64,000 nucleotides of DNA from an uncultured Eubacteriales bacterium (GTDB taxonomy: Bacteria; Bacillota; Clostridia; Oscillospirales; Acutalibacteraceae), in NCBI GenBank assembly GCA_934394855.1, contig CAKRRH010000001.1:124001-188000 (forward strand), read 5' to 3'. The translations under genes were made by a program, and so were the position numbers. Each line of letters begins with the position of its first letter. Positions within the stretch are counted from its first letter, which is position 1. Of the stretch, positions 8,509 through 17,233 are shown in pieces. Under the pieces are notes generated by a model that ran no database searches, was not told the DNA's origin, and saw only the letters and a list, made by a program, of their open reading frames with translations.

Positions 8509-10728
8509 TCAAAGTCCGAAATCAACATCGGTTGCGGATTTTAAAAAATGCGAAAATGCGGTATAGCGCTTGGTTTTCACGCTGTTGTCGATCATTCGCT
8601 TAACATCCATTGTGCTGCCGATTATCACAAGCATTTTTTTGGCTCGGGTTACCGCCGTGTAGAACAAATTGCGATAGCAAAGCATCGGCGGTATGTCGGC
8701 AATCGGCAATATTACGCAGTCAAACTCACTGCCCTGGCTTTTATGAACCGTGACCGCATAGGCAAGCTCAATATCATCTAACTGCTCGCCTGTCAGCAGC
8801 GCTAATTTATCGTCAAATCTGACCGAAATTACGCCGAGCGCAGGGTCAATCTTTTCGAGCGTGCCGATGTCGCCGTTATAAATACCCGTGCCCTCCGTTT
8901 TGTCGTCACGGGTCCATGTGACATCATAGTTATTGCTTATCTGCATCACCTTATCGCCCTCACGCATTACAATGCCCTTGTGGGTATATTCACGCTTTGA
9001 CTTGCTCGGCGGATTGATTCGAGCCTGAATCATTGCATTAAGCGCAACCGTGCCGCTTTGGCGTTTTCTTGACGGACAAAGCACCTGAATGTCGTCAAGC
9101 GGTGAAAATCCATATGCTTTTTTCAATCGCTCGCAATATAAATCGCACGCAAGCGTTGCTGCTGCTTGTCCCGATTTTGCATTTACAACGAAAAAATCAC
9201 TTTCTTTATCGATTATCGGCATTTCGCCGTTGATTATTCTGTGGGCATTTACGACAATCAGGCTTTGTTTTGACTGTCTGAACACTTGTGAGAGCCGAAC
9301 GGTCGGAACAATTCCCGATGAAATCAGATCGCCGAGCACATTTCCCGCACCGACCGACGGCAGCTGATCTACATCGCCGACAAGGATCAAGCGGCAATTT
9401 ACCGTCATTGCTTTAAGAAGCGACGCAAAAAGCTGAACATCCATCATTGAAAGCTCGTCGGTGATTATTACATCATAATCGAGCGGATTTTTTTCATCTC
9501 GCTTGAAAATCGGTCTGTCGCCCTCTCCCCATTCGACCTCCAAAAGCCGATGAATCGTTTTTGCCTCTCTGCCGCACAGCTCGCTCATTCGCTTTGCCGC
9601 TCTGCCTGTTGGCGCCGCAAGCGCAATGTTGGCGCCGGCTTCGGTTAATAGCGTGATTATTGCGTTAAGAGTAGTCGTTTTGCCGGTTCCCGGTCCTCCC
9701 GTTAAAACAAGCAGTCCGTTTGTCAGCGATTTTTCAATCGCCTCTTTTTGCTTTTGTTCATATAATATTCCGTTTTCCTCTTCAATTTGATGAAGCCGAG
9801 ATTTATGAATTATGTACTCCTTCGGTGGTATTTTCAGCATAAGTGCAATTCGGTTTGCGCAATATCTCTCAGCCGAATACATATATGGCAAAAAGACAAA
9901 GCATTTTTCGTCAATGTCGCAAACAGACAGCTTTCCGTCGCCGATCATCTCTTCAATCACCGAATCGATTTTGTCAATGTCATAGCCGAGCATTTTCGCC
10001 CCTGTCATTGAGAGCTTGTCCCTCGGAATGCAGGTGTGACCGTTTCGCAGATTGTGGCGCAAAATATATTCAACACCGGCTCTGATTCGATAATCACTCG
10101 GAATCGAATTGCCCATTGACTGACAGATCTCATCTGCCCTGACAAAGCCCATTCCGATGCTCTCGCCGCAAAGCATATACGGATTTTCCCTGATTTTATC
10201 AACGCTTGCCGCACCGAGCTTGTTATATATTCTCAGTGCCTCCGACGGTGTGATATTCAGTTCCGCAAGCGACATCAGCACCTCTCTGACGCCAAACTGC
10301 TTTTTATATTCCTCGCCGATTTTAACGGCTTTTGATTTGGAAATGCCTTTAACCTGTGACAGGCGCTCGGGCGCATTTTCGATTACATCAAGTGAAAAAT
10401 CGCCGAATTTATCAACGATAGCCGCCGCTGTGACCGGACCGACCCCCTTGATTGCGCCGCTTGAAAGATACCGCAAAACAGCGCCCGAGGTCGTCGGCAC
10501 CGATCTTTCGCATAATTCCGCCTTAAACTGCTCACCATATGTCGGATGAGTTGTAAATTCGCCCTTCAGCGTCAGCTGTTCGCCGACATTTAACATCGGC
10601 ATTATACCGACAACGGTCACAAGATCATTGTCGGTTTCAAGCTCGAATACACAATATCCGTTTTCATCATTGCGATAGGTTATGTTATCGACCGTACCGC
10701 TGAGCATTGCTTGATTGTTTTCGTTCAT
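8509..10728 (-). CDS. recD2: RecD-like DNA helicase (RecD2)
   Basis: RecD2 is a 5'-3' superfamily 1B helicase found in bacteria lacking RecBC; in Bacillus it helps replication-fork progress and repair. The 739-residue protein has the long N-terminal extension with a helix-hairpin-helix region (around residues 80-170), Walker A GGPGTGKTT near 346, Walker B ITDELSMMD, and the C-terminal motif VHKSQGSEFD near 661. The ATG at 10726-10728 is preferred: AAGGAA lies 12 bp upstream, whereas an in-frame TTG at 10738-10740 directly abuts that sequence. Part of a three-gene unit with the membrane protein upstream and comF downstream. Confidence 0.95.
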   Translation of the reverse strand: MNENNQAMLSGTVDNITYRNDENGYCVFELETDNDLVTVVGIMPMLNVGEQLTLKGEFTTHPTYGEQFKAELCERSVPTTSGAVLRYLSSGAIKGVGPVTAAAIVDKFGDFSLDVIENAPERLSQVKGISKSKAVKIGEEYKKQFGVREVLMSLAELNITPSEALRIYNKLGAASVDKIRENPYMLCGESIGMGFVRADEICQSMGNSIPSDYRIRAGVEYILRHNLRNGHTCIPRDKLSMTGAKMLGYDIDKIDSVIEEMIGDGKLSVCDIDEKCFVFLPYMYSAERYCANRIALMLKIPPKEYIIHKSRLHQIEEENGILYEQKQKEAIEKSLTNGLLVLTGGPGTGKTTTLNAIITLLTEAGANIALAAPTGRAAKRMSELCGREAKTIHRLLEVEWGEGDRPIFKRDEKNPLDYDVIITDELSMMDVQLFASLLKAMTVNCRLILVGDVDQLPSVGAGNVLGDLISSGIVPTVRLSQVFRQSKQSLIVVNAHRIINGEMPIIDKESDFFVVNAKSGQAAATLACDLYCERLKKAYGFSPLDDIQVLCPSRKRQSGTVALNAMIQARINPPSKSKREYTHKGIVMREGDKVMQISNNYDVTWTRDDKTEGTGIYNGDIGTLEKIDPALGVISVRFDDKLALLTGEQLDDIELAYAVTVHKSQGSEFDCVILPIADIPPMLCYRNLFYTAVTRAKKMLVIIGSTMDVKRMIDNSVKTKRYTAFSHFLKSATDVDFGL

Positions 10729-10762
10729 TTTAAAGGTCAATTCCTTAAATTTAATATATATT

Positions 10763-11125
10763 TTACTCTGTTTGCTGATTTTTTACCCATTCCGACAGCT
10801 CGTTTGGATATATAAAATCAATCGAATTATTCATGCACATATTTTCGCACACACGGCTTGCGGACTTGCTCATGCCCGTGTCTACAACAACGATTTTTCG
10901 ATAGCTGTTCGCCTCGTTGCTGATATATGCCCGTTCATGAACGATCTGCTCAAATGCACATTTAAGCGTTGTGATGTCGTCGTCCTCGCCGAGCCTGATG
11001 ATCGTATACATCGATTTCGGCACGCCTTTGCACATCAAAAAATAGGTCAGCCCTCTGATGATACAGCAAAGCCCGATCAGCGACAAAAATACCAAAATTA
11101 TCATCATTATCAATTCAGCAGTCAC
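10763..11125 (-). CDS. small single-pass membrane protein, function unknown
   Basis: A 120-residue protein not recognised as a named family. Residues 5-28 form one strongly hydrophobic segment (MMIILVFLSLIGLCCIIRG), followed by a cytoplasm-like domain containing KIVVVDTGMSKSA and several cysteines. It starts at GTG (11123-11125) with GGAGG nine bases upstream, a good match that decides the start. It ends 34 bp before recD2 on the same strand and is probably co-transcribed with recD2-comF. Confidence 0.7.
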   Translation of the reverse strand: MTAELIMMIILVFLSLIGLCCIIRGLTYFLMCKGVPKSMYTIIRLGEDDDITTLKCAFEQIVHERAYISNEANSYRKIVVVDTGMSKSASRVCENMCMNNSIDFIYPNELSEWVKNQQTE

Positions 11126-11259
11126 AAAAATCCGCCTCCGATTTTAGCTTTTGGTTCATTTTATTCGCAAGGCTGATTTTTGTTAAACCGAATTTAATTT
11201 TCGCAAACAACCCCTTGTGCATATTATAAATCAAAACAGATTTATTTTGGGGGTGCGAA

Positions 11260-11910
11260 ATGGTTTGCAGGTGTGTCGAGGACAAATTTTTGATAATCGC
11301 ATTATCCGATTTTGAAAGCGAAAAAATCGAGAAAATATTGCCGTCTTTTTTTGATATGGATTATGATTATTCACCGATTAAAAAAAGTGCTCAAAAAACA
11401 ATAATCATGCAGGTGATTATGTCAGCAATCGTAAACTCAAACGCATTATTCCTCACCGCCGAGCCGATTGAGCCGCTTATCATAAAAACAGTTCCGAAAG
11501 ACACGAATTTTGAGCAAAATATGCTGGTCGTTTGCCGTGAAAGCACATTTATCGGCGAATTTGTCAAAATCGGTCGAAGAAATGATAACTCAGTCTTAAA
11601 TCGGCGAGTGAAAATTCACCTTCATCCGAAACGGCTTTTTTACCGTTTTGACGATTTTTTCGATGCTTATGATTGCATATCGGCTCTTGTTTCACACAAA
11701 ATAATACCGAAAAAATGTATGCTTTGGGGCTTCGACGACCGCTTTTTCATCTCACTTCAAATATCGGCTCAAAGCCGCAGAAACACAGGGTTTATCATGT
11801 CCGAATTCGGCAAAAGAATCCCTGTTTCGGCTGAAAAAATCATATTGGAGCGAGCACGGATTATTTGTGACGATTTTTACAATGAGGTAAAAAGAAAAAC
11901 CGCAAAATAA
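11260..11910 (+). CDS. MecA-like adaptor candidate (divergent)
   Basis: A 216-residue protein whose C-terminal half resembles the MecA/YpbH fold: a YRFDDFFDAYDCISAL segment, then a strand of the form LWGFDDRFFISLQI, then IMSEFGKRIP and a final helix with ILERARII. In characterised homologues this domain binds ClpC and delivers substrates such as ComK to ClpCP. The N-terminal half looks only loosely like the usual substrate-binding domain. GGGGGTG stands shortly before the ATG at 11260. The family call is pattern recognition without a profile search; if wrong, it is a conserved protein of unknown role. Confidence 0.5.
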   Translation: MVCRCVEDKFLIIALSDFESEKIEKILPSFFDMDYDYSPIKKSAQKTIIMQVIMSAIVNSNALFLTAEPIEPLIIKTVPKDTNFEQNMLVVCRESTFIGEFVKIGRRNDNSVLNRRVKIHLHPKRLFYRFDDFFDAYDCISALVSHKIIPKKCMLWGFDDRFFISLQISAQSRRNTGFIMSEFGKRIPVSAEKIILERARIICDDFYNEVKRKTAK

Positions 11911-11933
11911 ATTATACAGATTGTATATTTTTA

Positions 11934-12033
11934 TGTTGACATAATAGATGTTGAAAACTGCGATAATAATGTTGATAACTATGTTGATAATGTGGAAAAC
12001 TGCCTTTTTTGGGCAGTTTTTTGTTGTTGACAA
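11934..12033. promoter_or_regulatory. cluster of DnaA-box-like nonamers
   Basis: Minus-strand reading gives TTATCAACA at 11970-11978 and 11982-11990, TTTTCCACA at 11991-11999, TTTTCAACA at 11949-11957, and the weaker ATGTCAACA (11934-11942) and TTGTCAACA (12025-12033). The DnaA consensus is TTATNCACA, so the first two differ at one position. All point the same way and the central three are nearly contiguous. It lies between two convergent genes. Binding is an inference. Confidence 0.4.
11996..12022. terminator. bidirectional intrinsic terminator
   Basis: AAAACTGCC and GGCAGTTTT flank a short T-rich loop, followed by TTTTTTG on the plus strand and an A-rich left arm that gives a U-run on the minus strand. 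It separates the MecA-like gene from the convergent GH13 gene. Confidence 0.8.
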
Positions 12034-12095
12034 TCTAAAGCTGCAACTTGTTATGTCAACTTACTTAGAGTAAAGTTTTTGATAATGGTTATTGT

Positions 12096-13964
12096 TTATT
12101 TTACATCAATATCCGCCAAAAACGACTTAACCCAATCGCCCCTGCCCATTATTGCGGCAGATTTTTTCGGAACGCAGAGCTTACCGTCATGAGGCCGGTT
12201 TTCACCCAAAATAATCTCGTCGTTTTCCCACATCGGCGGCAGCCAAAAATCATAGTCGCCGTCGCTCGGATTTACCATTACAAGCAGCTCGTCGTCGCCC
12301 GATACACGAATGAACGACACGCTGTAAAAGTCATATTGCGCTTTGATAAATGCGCCGTCTTTGAGCGCAGGACAATGTTTGCGAAGCTTGCCCATCATTT
12401 TGTAGAATTGCAAAATCTTGCAGTCGTCGGTCGCTTTTTCCCATTTAAACGACTTGCGGTTAAACGGATCGCGATAGCCCTCTGACAAAATTTCATCACC
12501 ATAGTAGGTGCTCGGCACGCCGGGCAGGGTATATTGCAAAATGACCGCCAATTTGACAAGCTGCTCACCAAGCGCTCTTTGCTCATTGTTAAGCCGCTGT
12601 CTGCACTGCCACTCACGGTCACGGCCGTTTGCCGGCTCACCCGCAAGCGCTGTTATCAGCCTTTCGGTGTCATGGGTCGAGAGTAGGTTCATCAGGCAAT
12701 TCAGCGTTTGCGGAGGATAATTTTCGATAAGCTGGGTCACCCTGTTCATGAAATCAACACCGCCGCAATAGCGGACAAAACGGATTATTTCGTTTGCAAA
12801 CGGATAATTCATTACGCTGTCGAGCTCATGACCCCAAAGATATTGCCGAAGCTGTGAGTAGCTTTCTTTATTTGAAGCGTCCTCCCAAACCTCTCCGATT
12901 AGCATTCCGTTTTCATTATTGCGCTTGATTGCCGTGCGTATTTTTGCAATGAACTCATCGGGCAATTCGTCGGCAACATCAAGCCTAAATCCGTTTGCAC
13001 CAAGGCTCATCCAATGATCTATCACGCCGTTCTCGCCAGTGATGAAATTGCAAAATGAATCATCATTTTCGTTTACTTCGGGCAATGTTTCAAAGCCCCA
13101 CCATGAGCGATATTTATTCGGCCAGTTGTCAAAACGATACCATTTATAATAAGGTGAGGTTTGTAAGTTATATGCGCCCACACTGTCATAGCGATTATTT
13201 CTGTTAAAATATACGCTGTCAGAGCCTGTGTGCGAGAACACGCCGTCGAGTATTATTTTAATGTCAAGCGCACCTGCTTTTTCGCACAGTTTTTTGAAAT
13301 CCTCTTCCGTTCCGAGGGTCGGGTCGATCTTCATGTAGTCCGCCGTATTATAGCGATGGTTTGAATGAGCCTCGAAAATCGGGTTGAGGTAGATCACCGT
13401 TACTCCGAGCGATTTGAGATAGGGCAATTTTTCGGCAATTCCGACAAGGTTTCCGCCGAAATAATCATTATTGATGACTCGACCGACGCTTCCGTTTGCA
13501 AAAATCGGCTCATCGTTCCAATCAACATAAACTCGGTCTTCATATTGCTTCGGGAGCGTGGTATTTGCCTTGTAAAAACGGTCGGGGAATATTTGATAAA
13601 TCACGCCGCCTTTGATATAATCGGGAGTTTTGTAGTCAGGCGAATAGACCGTTTGCTGCCAATCAAACGGGGGTTCGGGAGTTGAACTGCCGTCAGCAGC
13701 ACGATAGAATATTTTTTCGCCGTTATTATCGAAAAATCGGAATCGATAGAAATATACGCCGATATTATCAAAGGTTATGGGAACAAAAAATTTACCGTCC
13801 GCTCCTCTTTGCATCGGTCTTGATTCATAATTACCCGTGCCGAATCTGATTTGCAGTTCTCCGCGGTCAAATTCGGGTGCATCGACAAAAAAGCATATTG
13901 TTTCGCCCTGTTTTGACGCTCCGAAGTGAGATTTGCACCTTAACTCAAACGAATTATAATACAT
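12096..13964 (-). CDS. glycoside hydrolase family 13 (neopullulanase/cyclomaltodextrinase-like)
   Basis: A 622-residue cytoplasmic alpha-glucan hydrolase; there is no signal peptide. The first 120 residues resemble a CBM34-type beta-sandwich, followed by the barrel start YQIFPDRF near 125. The three GH13 catalytic acids are present: Asp in GFRLDVADE near 326, Glu in LIGEVWED near 355 and Asp in STHDTE near 430. N-terminal domain plus barrel architecture is typical of maltogenic amylase, neopullulanase or cyclomaltodextrinase, which open or debranch short maltodextrins. It lies downstream of glgP, and together they would turn glycogen or imported dextrins into glucose-1-phosphate and small sugars. 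Confidence 0.9.
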   Translation of the reverse strand: MYYNSFELRCKSHFGASKQGETICFFVDAPEFDRGELQIRFGTGNYESRPMQRGADGKFFVPITFDNIGVYFYRFRFFDNNGEKIFYRAADGSSTPEPPFDWQQTVYSPDYKTPDYIKGGVIYQIFPDRFYKANTTLPKQYEDRVYVDWNDEPIFANGSVGRVINNDYFGGNLVGIAEKLPYLKSLGVTVIYLNPIFEAHSNHRYNTADYMKIDPTLGTEEDFKKLCEKAGALDIKIILDGVFSHTGSDSVYFNRNNRYDSVGAYNLQTSPYYKWYRFDNWPNKYRSWWGFETLPEVNENDDSFCNFITGENGVIDHWMSLGANGFRLDVADELPDEFIAKIRTAIKRNNENGMLIGEVWEDASNKESYSQLRQYLWGHELDSVMNYPFANEIIRFVRYCGGVDFMNRVTQLIENYPPQTLNCLMNLLSTHDTERLITALAGEPANGRDREWQCRQRLNNEQRALGEQLVKLAVILQYTLPGVPSTYYGDEILSEGYRDPFNRKSFKWEKATDDCKILQFYKMMGKLRKHCPALKDGAFIKAQYDFYSVSFIRVSGDDELLVMVNPSDGDYDFWLPPMWENDEIILGENRPHDGKLCVPKKSAAIMGRGDWVKSFLADIDVK

Positions 13965-14007
13965 TATAAAACGCCTACCCTTTTACTTTATATATTTTTT
14001 ATAAACA

Positions 14008-14037
14008 TTAAGCACCTTCTTATTAGGAAGATGCTTA
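14008..14037 (-). terminator. hairpin after glgP
   Basis: TTAAGCACCTTC pairs with GAAGATGCTTAA around TTATTAG with one internal mismatch. It lies 20 bp after the glgP stop, and the minus strand continues TGTTTATAAAAAATA. It may only partly stop transcription, since no clear promoter was found for the GH13 gene behind it. Confidence 0.6.
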
Positions 14038-14057
14038 AATTTTTATTTGTATGAAAA

Positions 14058-16457
14058 TTATTTAATCGGTGTATGCCAAATGTTGTTAGCATAATCACGA
14101 ATTGAACGGTCAGCCGCAAAAATGCCCGCAGATGCGATATTTACAAGCGATGCCTTATCCCATGCGCTCTTATCCTTATAGAGTGCATCTGCACGACGGT
14201 GAGCGTCGCAATAGGAATCAAAGTCACGAAGAACCATATATGGGTCGTTGCTGACAAGCGAGCCGACAACCGACTGAGCCTCAACGCCCGAATGAGGATT
14301 TTTCATGAGGTTGATTACATTATTTATTACACTGTTGTTGCGATAGATTTCACCCGGATTGTAAATCGGTTTAAGAGACGCAACTTCATCAGACTGCATA
14401 CCGAAGATGATTATGTTATCATCGCCGACTGCACGGTGAATCTCAACATTAGCGCCGTCCTCTGTTCCGAGCGTTACTGCGCCGTTGATCATCAGCTTCA
14501 TGTTGCCTGTGCCCGAAGCCTCTGTTCCCGCAAGCGAGATCTGCTCGGAGATGTCGGCTGACGGCATTAACAATTCTGCAAGCGACACACGGTAATCTTC
14601 AAGATATGCAACCTTGATTCTGCCGCGAACATCGGGGTCGTTATCAATCATTATTGAGATGTTGTTGATGAGCTTAATAATGTCTTTGGCAAGATAATAG
14701 CCCGGAGCCGCTTTTGCCGCAAAAAGATATGTTTTCGGCAAAAATTCACCGTTCGGATTAGCCTTGATTGCAAGGTAATCAGCCAAAATATGCATTGCGT
14801 TCATATGCTGACGCTTGTACTCATGAAGTCGTTTTGCCTGAACATCAAACAAAGTGTCCGGGTCAAGGTCAATGTTCTGCGAACGCTTAACATAGTTTGA
14901 CAAACGAATCTTGTTTTCACGCTTGATTTTCTCAAGCTCCTCCAAAATCGCCGGATCGTCTTTATATTTAAGGAAGTCCGAAAGCTTTGCGGCGTCTGAT
15001 TTATAACCCGTGCCGATTGTCGAATCAAGCAAAGCTGTAAGACCGGGGTTTGACTGGCAAAGCCATCTGCGATGGGCAATTCCGTTTGTAACATTTGTGA
15101 ATCTTTCGGGATAGATGTTATAGTAATCATTAAATACGGTATTTTTGAGGATTTCGCTGTGAAGCTCAGATACGCCGTTTACCATATGACCGCCGATCAC
15201 CGACAGATTTGCCATTCTGACAATTCCGTTAGATACGATTGCGGTGCGCTCAACATAATCGACATCCTGGGTTTTCTGCCAAATTTCACGGCGTGAGCGG
15301 TTGTCGATTTCTTTGATTATCTGATAGATTCTCGGAAGTCTTGCTTTAAACAGGTCAACCGGCCAGCACTCAAGCGCCTCACGCATTACGGTGTGGTTGG
15401 TATATGCGACTGTTTTGGTGACAATGTCCCATGCAAGCTCCCAAGAAAAGCCGCAATCATCAAGCAAAACACGCATGAGCTCGGGAATTACAAGAGCCGG
15501 GTGTGTGTCGTTGATGTGGAATGCAAATTTTTCAGGCAGTTTTTTCATATCGCCGCCCGAACGCAGGAATTTATGAACAATGTCTGTAACTGACGCCGAA
15601 ACAAGGAAATATTGCTGTTTTAAACGCAAAGATTTACCCTCAATGTGGTTATCGGACGGATAGAGGACTTTGCTGATTACCTCTGCCATTGCGTTTTGCT
15701 CCATTGCGCGGAGATAATCGCCCTCGTTGAACAGTTTCATGTCAAAGCCGTTTGCCTTTGCGGTCCAAAGACGAAGCACGCTGTAGCCCTTTCCGTCATA
15801 GCCCGCAACCATGAGGTCGCTCGGCACTGCCATTACGGGAATATAGTCCTTATGCTCTACTTTATGAAGTCCGTCGTCCCATGACTCTTCGATTTTGCCG
15901 TCAAAGCGAACTTCGACTGCCTCATCGGGGTGCTCTGTCAGCCAAACTTCACCGCCAGGAAGCCAAAAATCGGGCAACTCTGTCTGCCAACCGTCAACCA
16001 GCTTCTGACGGAAGATACCATATTCATATTTAATGGAATAACCGAACGCCGGGATCCCCTGAGATGCAAGACCGTCAAGAAAGCAAGCCGCAAGTCTGCC
16101 AAGACCGCCGTTGCCAAGACCTGCGTCGGGTTCCTGTTCATAGATCCTGTCAATTTTTACGCCGAGCTTTTTATATGCCTTGTCAAATGAATCGGTAAGA
16201 CCGAGGTTGAACAGTGTATTCTTCAACGAACGACCCATCAAAAATTCCATGCAGAAATAGCAAACCTGTTTGCGGTTTTCCTTTTTAACCTTCTTAACGT
16301 AGCTTTCATAGTCACGCTCCATCAGGCTTTTAAGCGCAATTACCGACGCTTTATAAATCTGTTCGTCGCTTGCGTCCTTCGGGTCAACCTTAAACTCTGT
16401 GCTTAAAGTGGATTCGAGAAGATCGGTTACTTCGTCCGGTGTAAGTTTTTTTACCAT
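14058..16457 (-). CDS. glgP: glycogen/starch/alpha-glucan phosphorylase
   Basis: A GT35 phosphorylase that removes glucose-1-phosphate from the non-reducing ends of glycogen or maltodextrin using pyridoxal phosphate. The 799 residues match the usual length. Visible family signatures include GNGGLGRLAACFLDGLAS in the N-terminal half and the PLP-binding block EASGTGNMKLMINGA with the Schiff-base lysine near residue 651, followed by GTEDGANVEI. The ATG at 16455-16457 has AAGGAG with about 10 bp spacing. Its own promoter lies some 150 bp upstream. Confidence 0.96.
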   Translation of the reverse strand: MVKKLTPDEVTDLLESTLSTEFKVDPKDASDEQIYKASVIALKSLMERDYESYVKKVKKENRKQVCYFCMEFLMGRSLKNTLFNLGLTDSFDKAYKKLGVKIDRIYEQEPDAGLGNGGLGRLAACFLDGLASQGIPAFGYSIKYEYGIFRQKLVDGWQTELPDFWLPGGEVWLTEHPDEAVEVRFDGKIEESWDDGLHKVEHKDYIPVMAVPSDLMVAGYDGKGYSVLRLWTAKANGFDMKLFNEGDYLRAMEQNAMAEVISKVLYPSDNHIEGKSLRLKQQYFLVSASVTDIVHKFLRSGGDMKKLPEKFAFHINDTHPALVIPELMRVLLDDCGFSWELAWDIVTKTVAYTNHTVMREALECWPVDLFKARLPRIYQIIKEIDNRSRREIWQKTQDVDYVERTAIVSNGIVRMANLSVIGGHMVNGVSELHSEILKNTVFNDYYNIYPERFTNVTNGIAHRRWLCQSNPGLTALLDSTIGTGYKSDAAKLSDFLKYKDDPAILEELEKIKRENKIRLSNYVKRSQNIDLDPDTLFDVQAKRLHEYKRQHMNAMHILADYLAIKANPNGEFLPKTYLFAAKAAPGYYLAKDIIKLINNISIMIDNDPDVRGRIKVAYLEDYRVSLAELLMPSADISEQISLAGTEASGTGNMKLMINGAVTLGTEDGANVEIHRAVGDDNIIIFGMQSDEVASLKPIYNPGEIYRNNSVINNVINLMKNPHSGVEAQSVVGSLVSNDPYMVLRDFDSYCDAHRRADALYKDKSAWDKASLVNIASAGIFAADRSIRDYANNIWHTPIK

Positions 16458-16610
16458 TTAGAACTTTCTCCTTATATAAATAGAATGAATCAAAACAGGG
16501 CGGTCGGATTTGTTTACCCCAACCTTATTATAATGTATGCAAAAACTCCTGCCGAAATTTTTGCAAAACAACCCTTAAACTATATGTAAACCAATCAAGT
16601 TACAATGTAT

Positions 16611-16639
16611 ATTATACCAAAGCAGAGTGAAAAACGCAA
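16611..16639 (-). promoter_or_regulatory. promoter for glgP
   Basis: Minus strand TTGCGT (16634-16639), 17 bp, TATAAT (16611-16616), with TGG directly before the -10 (an extended -10). This predicts a 5' leader of about 145 nt. A second TATAAT at 16527-16532 lacks a -35 element. Confidence 0.55.
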
Positions 16640-16896
16640 TAAAAACCATGTAAAATCGTATGTTTTTTGAAAATAATCATGTTAAAATGTTATTTTTTTA
16701 CAACTAAAATCAATATTTTTGCCTTAATTTGGTATTTTTCTAAAAATTATACCCCAAAAATTCATCAAACAGTCGTGTTTTTGGTAATAAATAGGTCAAA
16801 ATTAGTCAATCGGCAATCGCCGAAACCGTTGCAAATAAAGAGATAACGCCCATTGTGTAGAATATTCACCCAAAATCGGCAAAATGCACAAAGAAA
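16640..16896. other. AT-rich intergenic stretch without recognised genes
   Basis: Between the divergent glgP promoter and the WalR-type repeats of the 3D-domain gene. No ORF with a ribosome binding site, tRNA or recognised riboswitch was found in this stretch; it is rich in A and T runs. Confidence 0.5.
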
Positions 16897-16976
16897 TTTT
16901 GTAACCTTTTTGTAATCTACTGTTTTTCAGTATAAATTACCCCGAATTTATATTTTTGTAACCTTTTTGTAATCTA
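16897..16976 (+). promoter_or_regulatory. two WalR-type direct repeats upstream of the 3D-domain gene
   Basis: A 23-bp sequence occurs twice without mismatch, at 16897-16919 and 16954-16976. Each copy contains TGTAAC-CTTTT-TGTAAT (16900-16916 and 16957-16973), exactly the WalR (YycF) binding pattern TGTWAH-N5-TGTWAH known from Bacillus and Staphylococcus. The second copy ends about 45 bp before the -35 box, a position compatible with activation. The downstream gene encodes a cell-wall protein with a 3D domain like the WalR target YocH. Confidence 0.65.
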
Positions 16977-17017
16977 ATTTTTTGTGAAAAATCACAAATA
17001 TTAAGTTTTTGCAAGCC

Positions 17018-17046
17018 TTGACGGACACGGACAAAATGAATATAAT
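17018..17046 (+). promoter_or_regulatory. sigma-A promoter for the G5/3D-domain gene
   Basis: TTGACG (17018-17023), 17 bp, TATAAT (17041-17046). The expected transcript starts near 17053, leaving a leader of about 180 nt before the ATG at 17234. No known riboswitch pattern was recognised in that leader. Confidence 0.75.
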
Positions 17047-17233
17047 CTTATCCAGTGATGTAAAATAGGTGTGGGGTTGGTAATTGTTCTCAATTGCAAA
17101 TTTCTCACCGAGCGCTGAATAATGTTACTTTGATTATAATAGCATTTTTTGCGACTACTAACGCTGTGTGACTTCTCTACTTCGTTTATATTCTATAATA
17201 TACGCACGGCGGATTTATAAAAAGGAGTTATTT

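Noticed and set aside
11934..12060. Replication origin
   Set aside because: DnaA-like boxes occur, but dnaA, dnaN, rpmH, gyrB or parAB are not near, and the site lies between ordinary convergent genes.
17053..17233. c-di-AMP (ydaO) or other riboswitch in the 180-nt leader of the 3D-domain gene
   Set aside because: Such leaders often precede wall hydrolase genes, but none of the conserved ydaO blocks could be recognised in this stretch.
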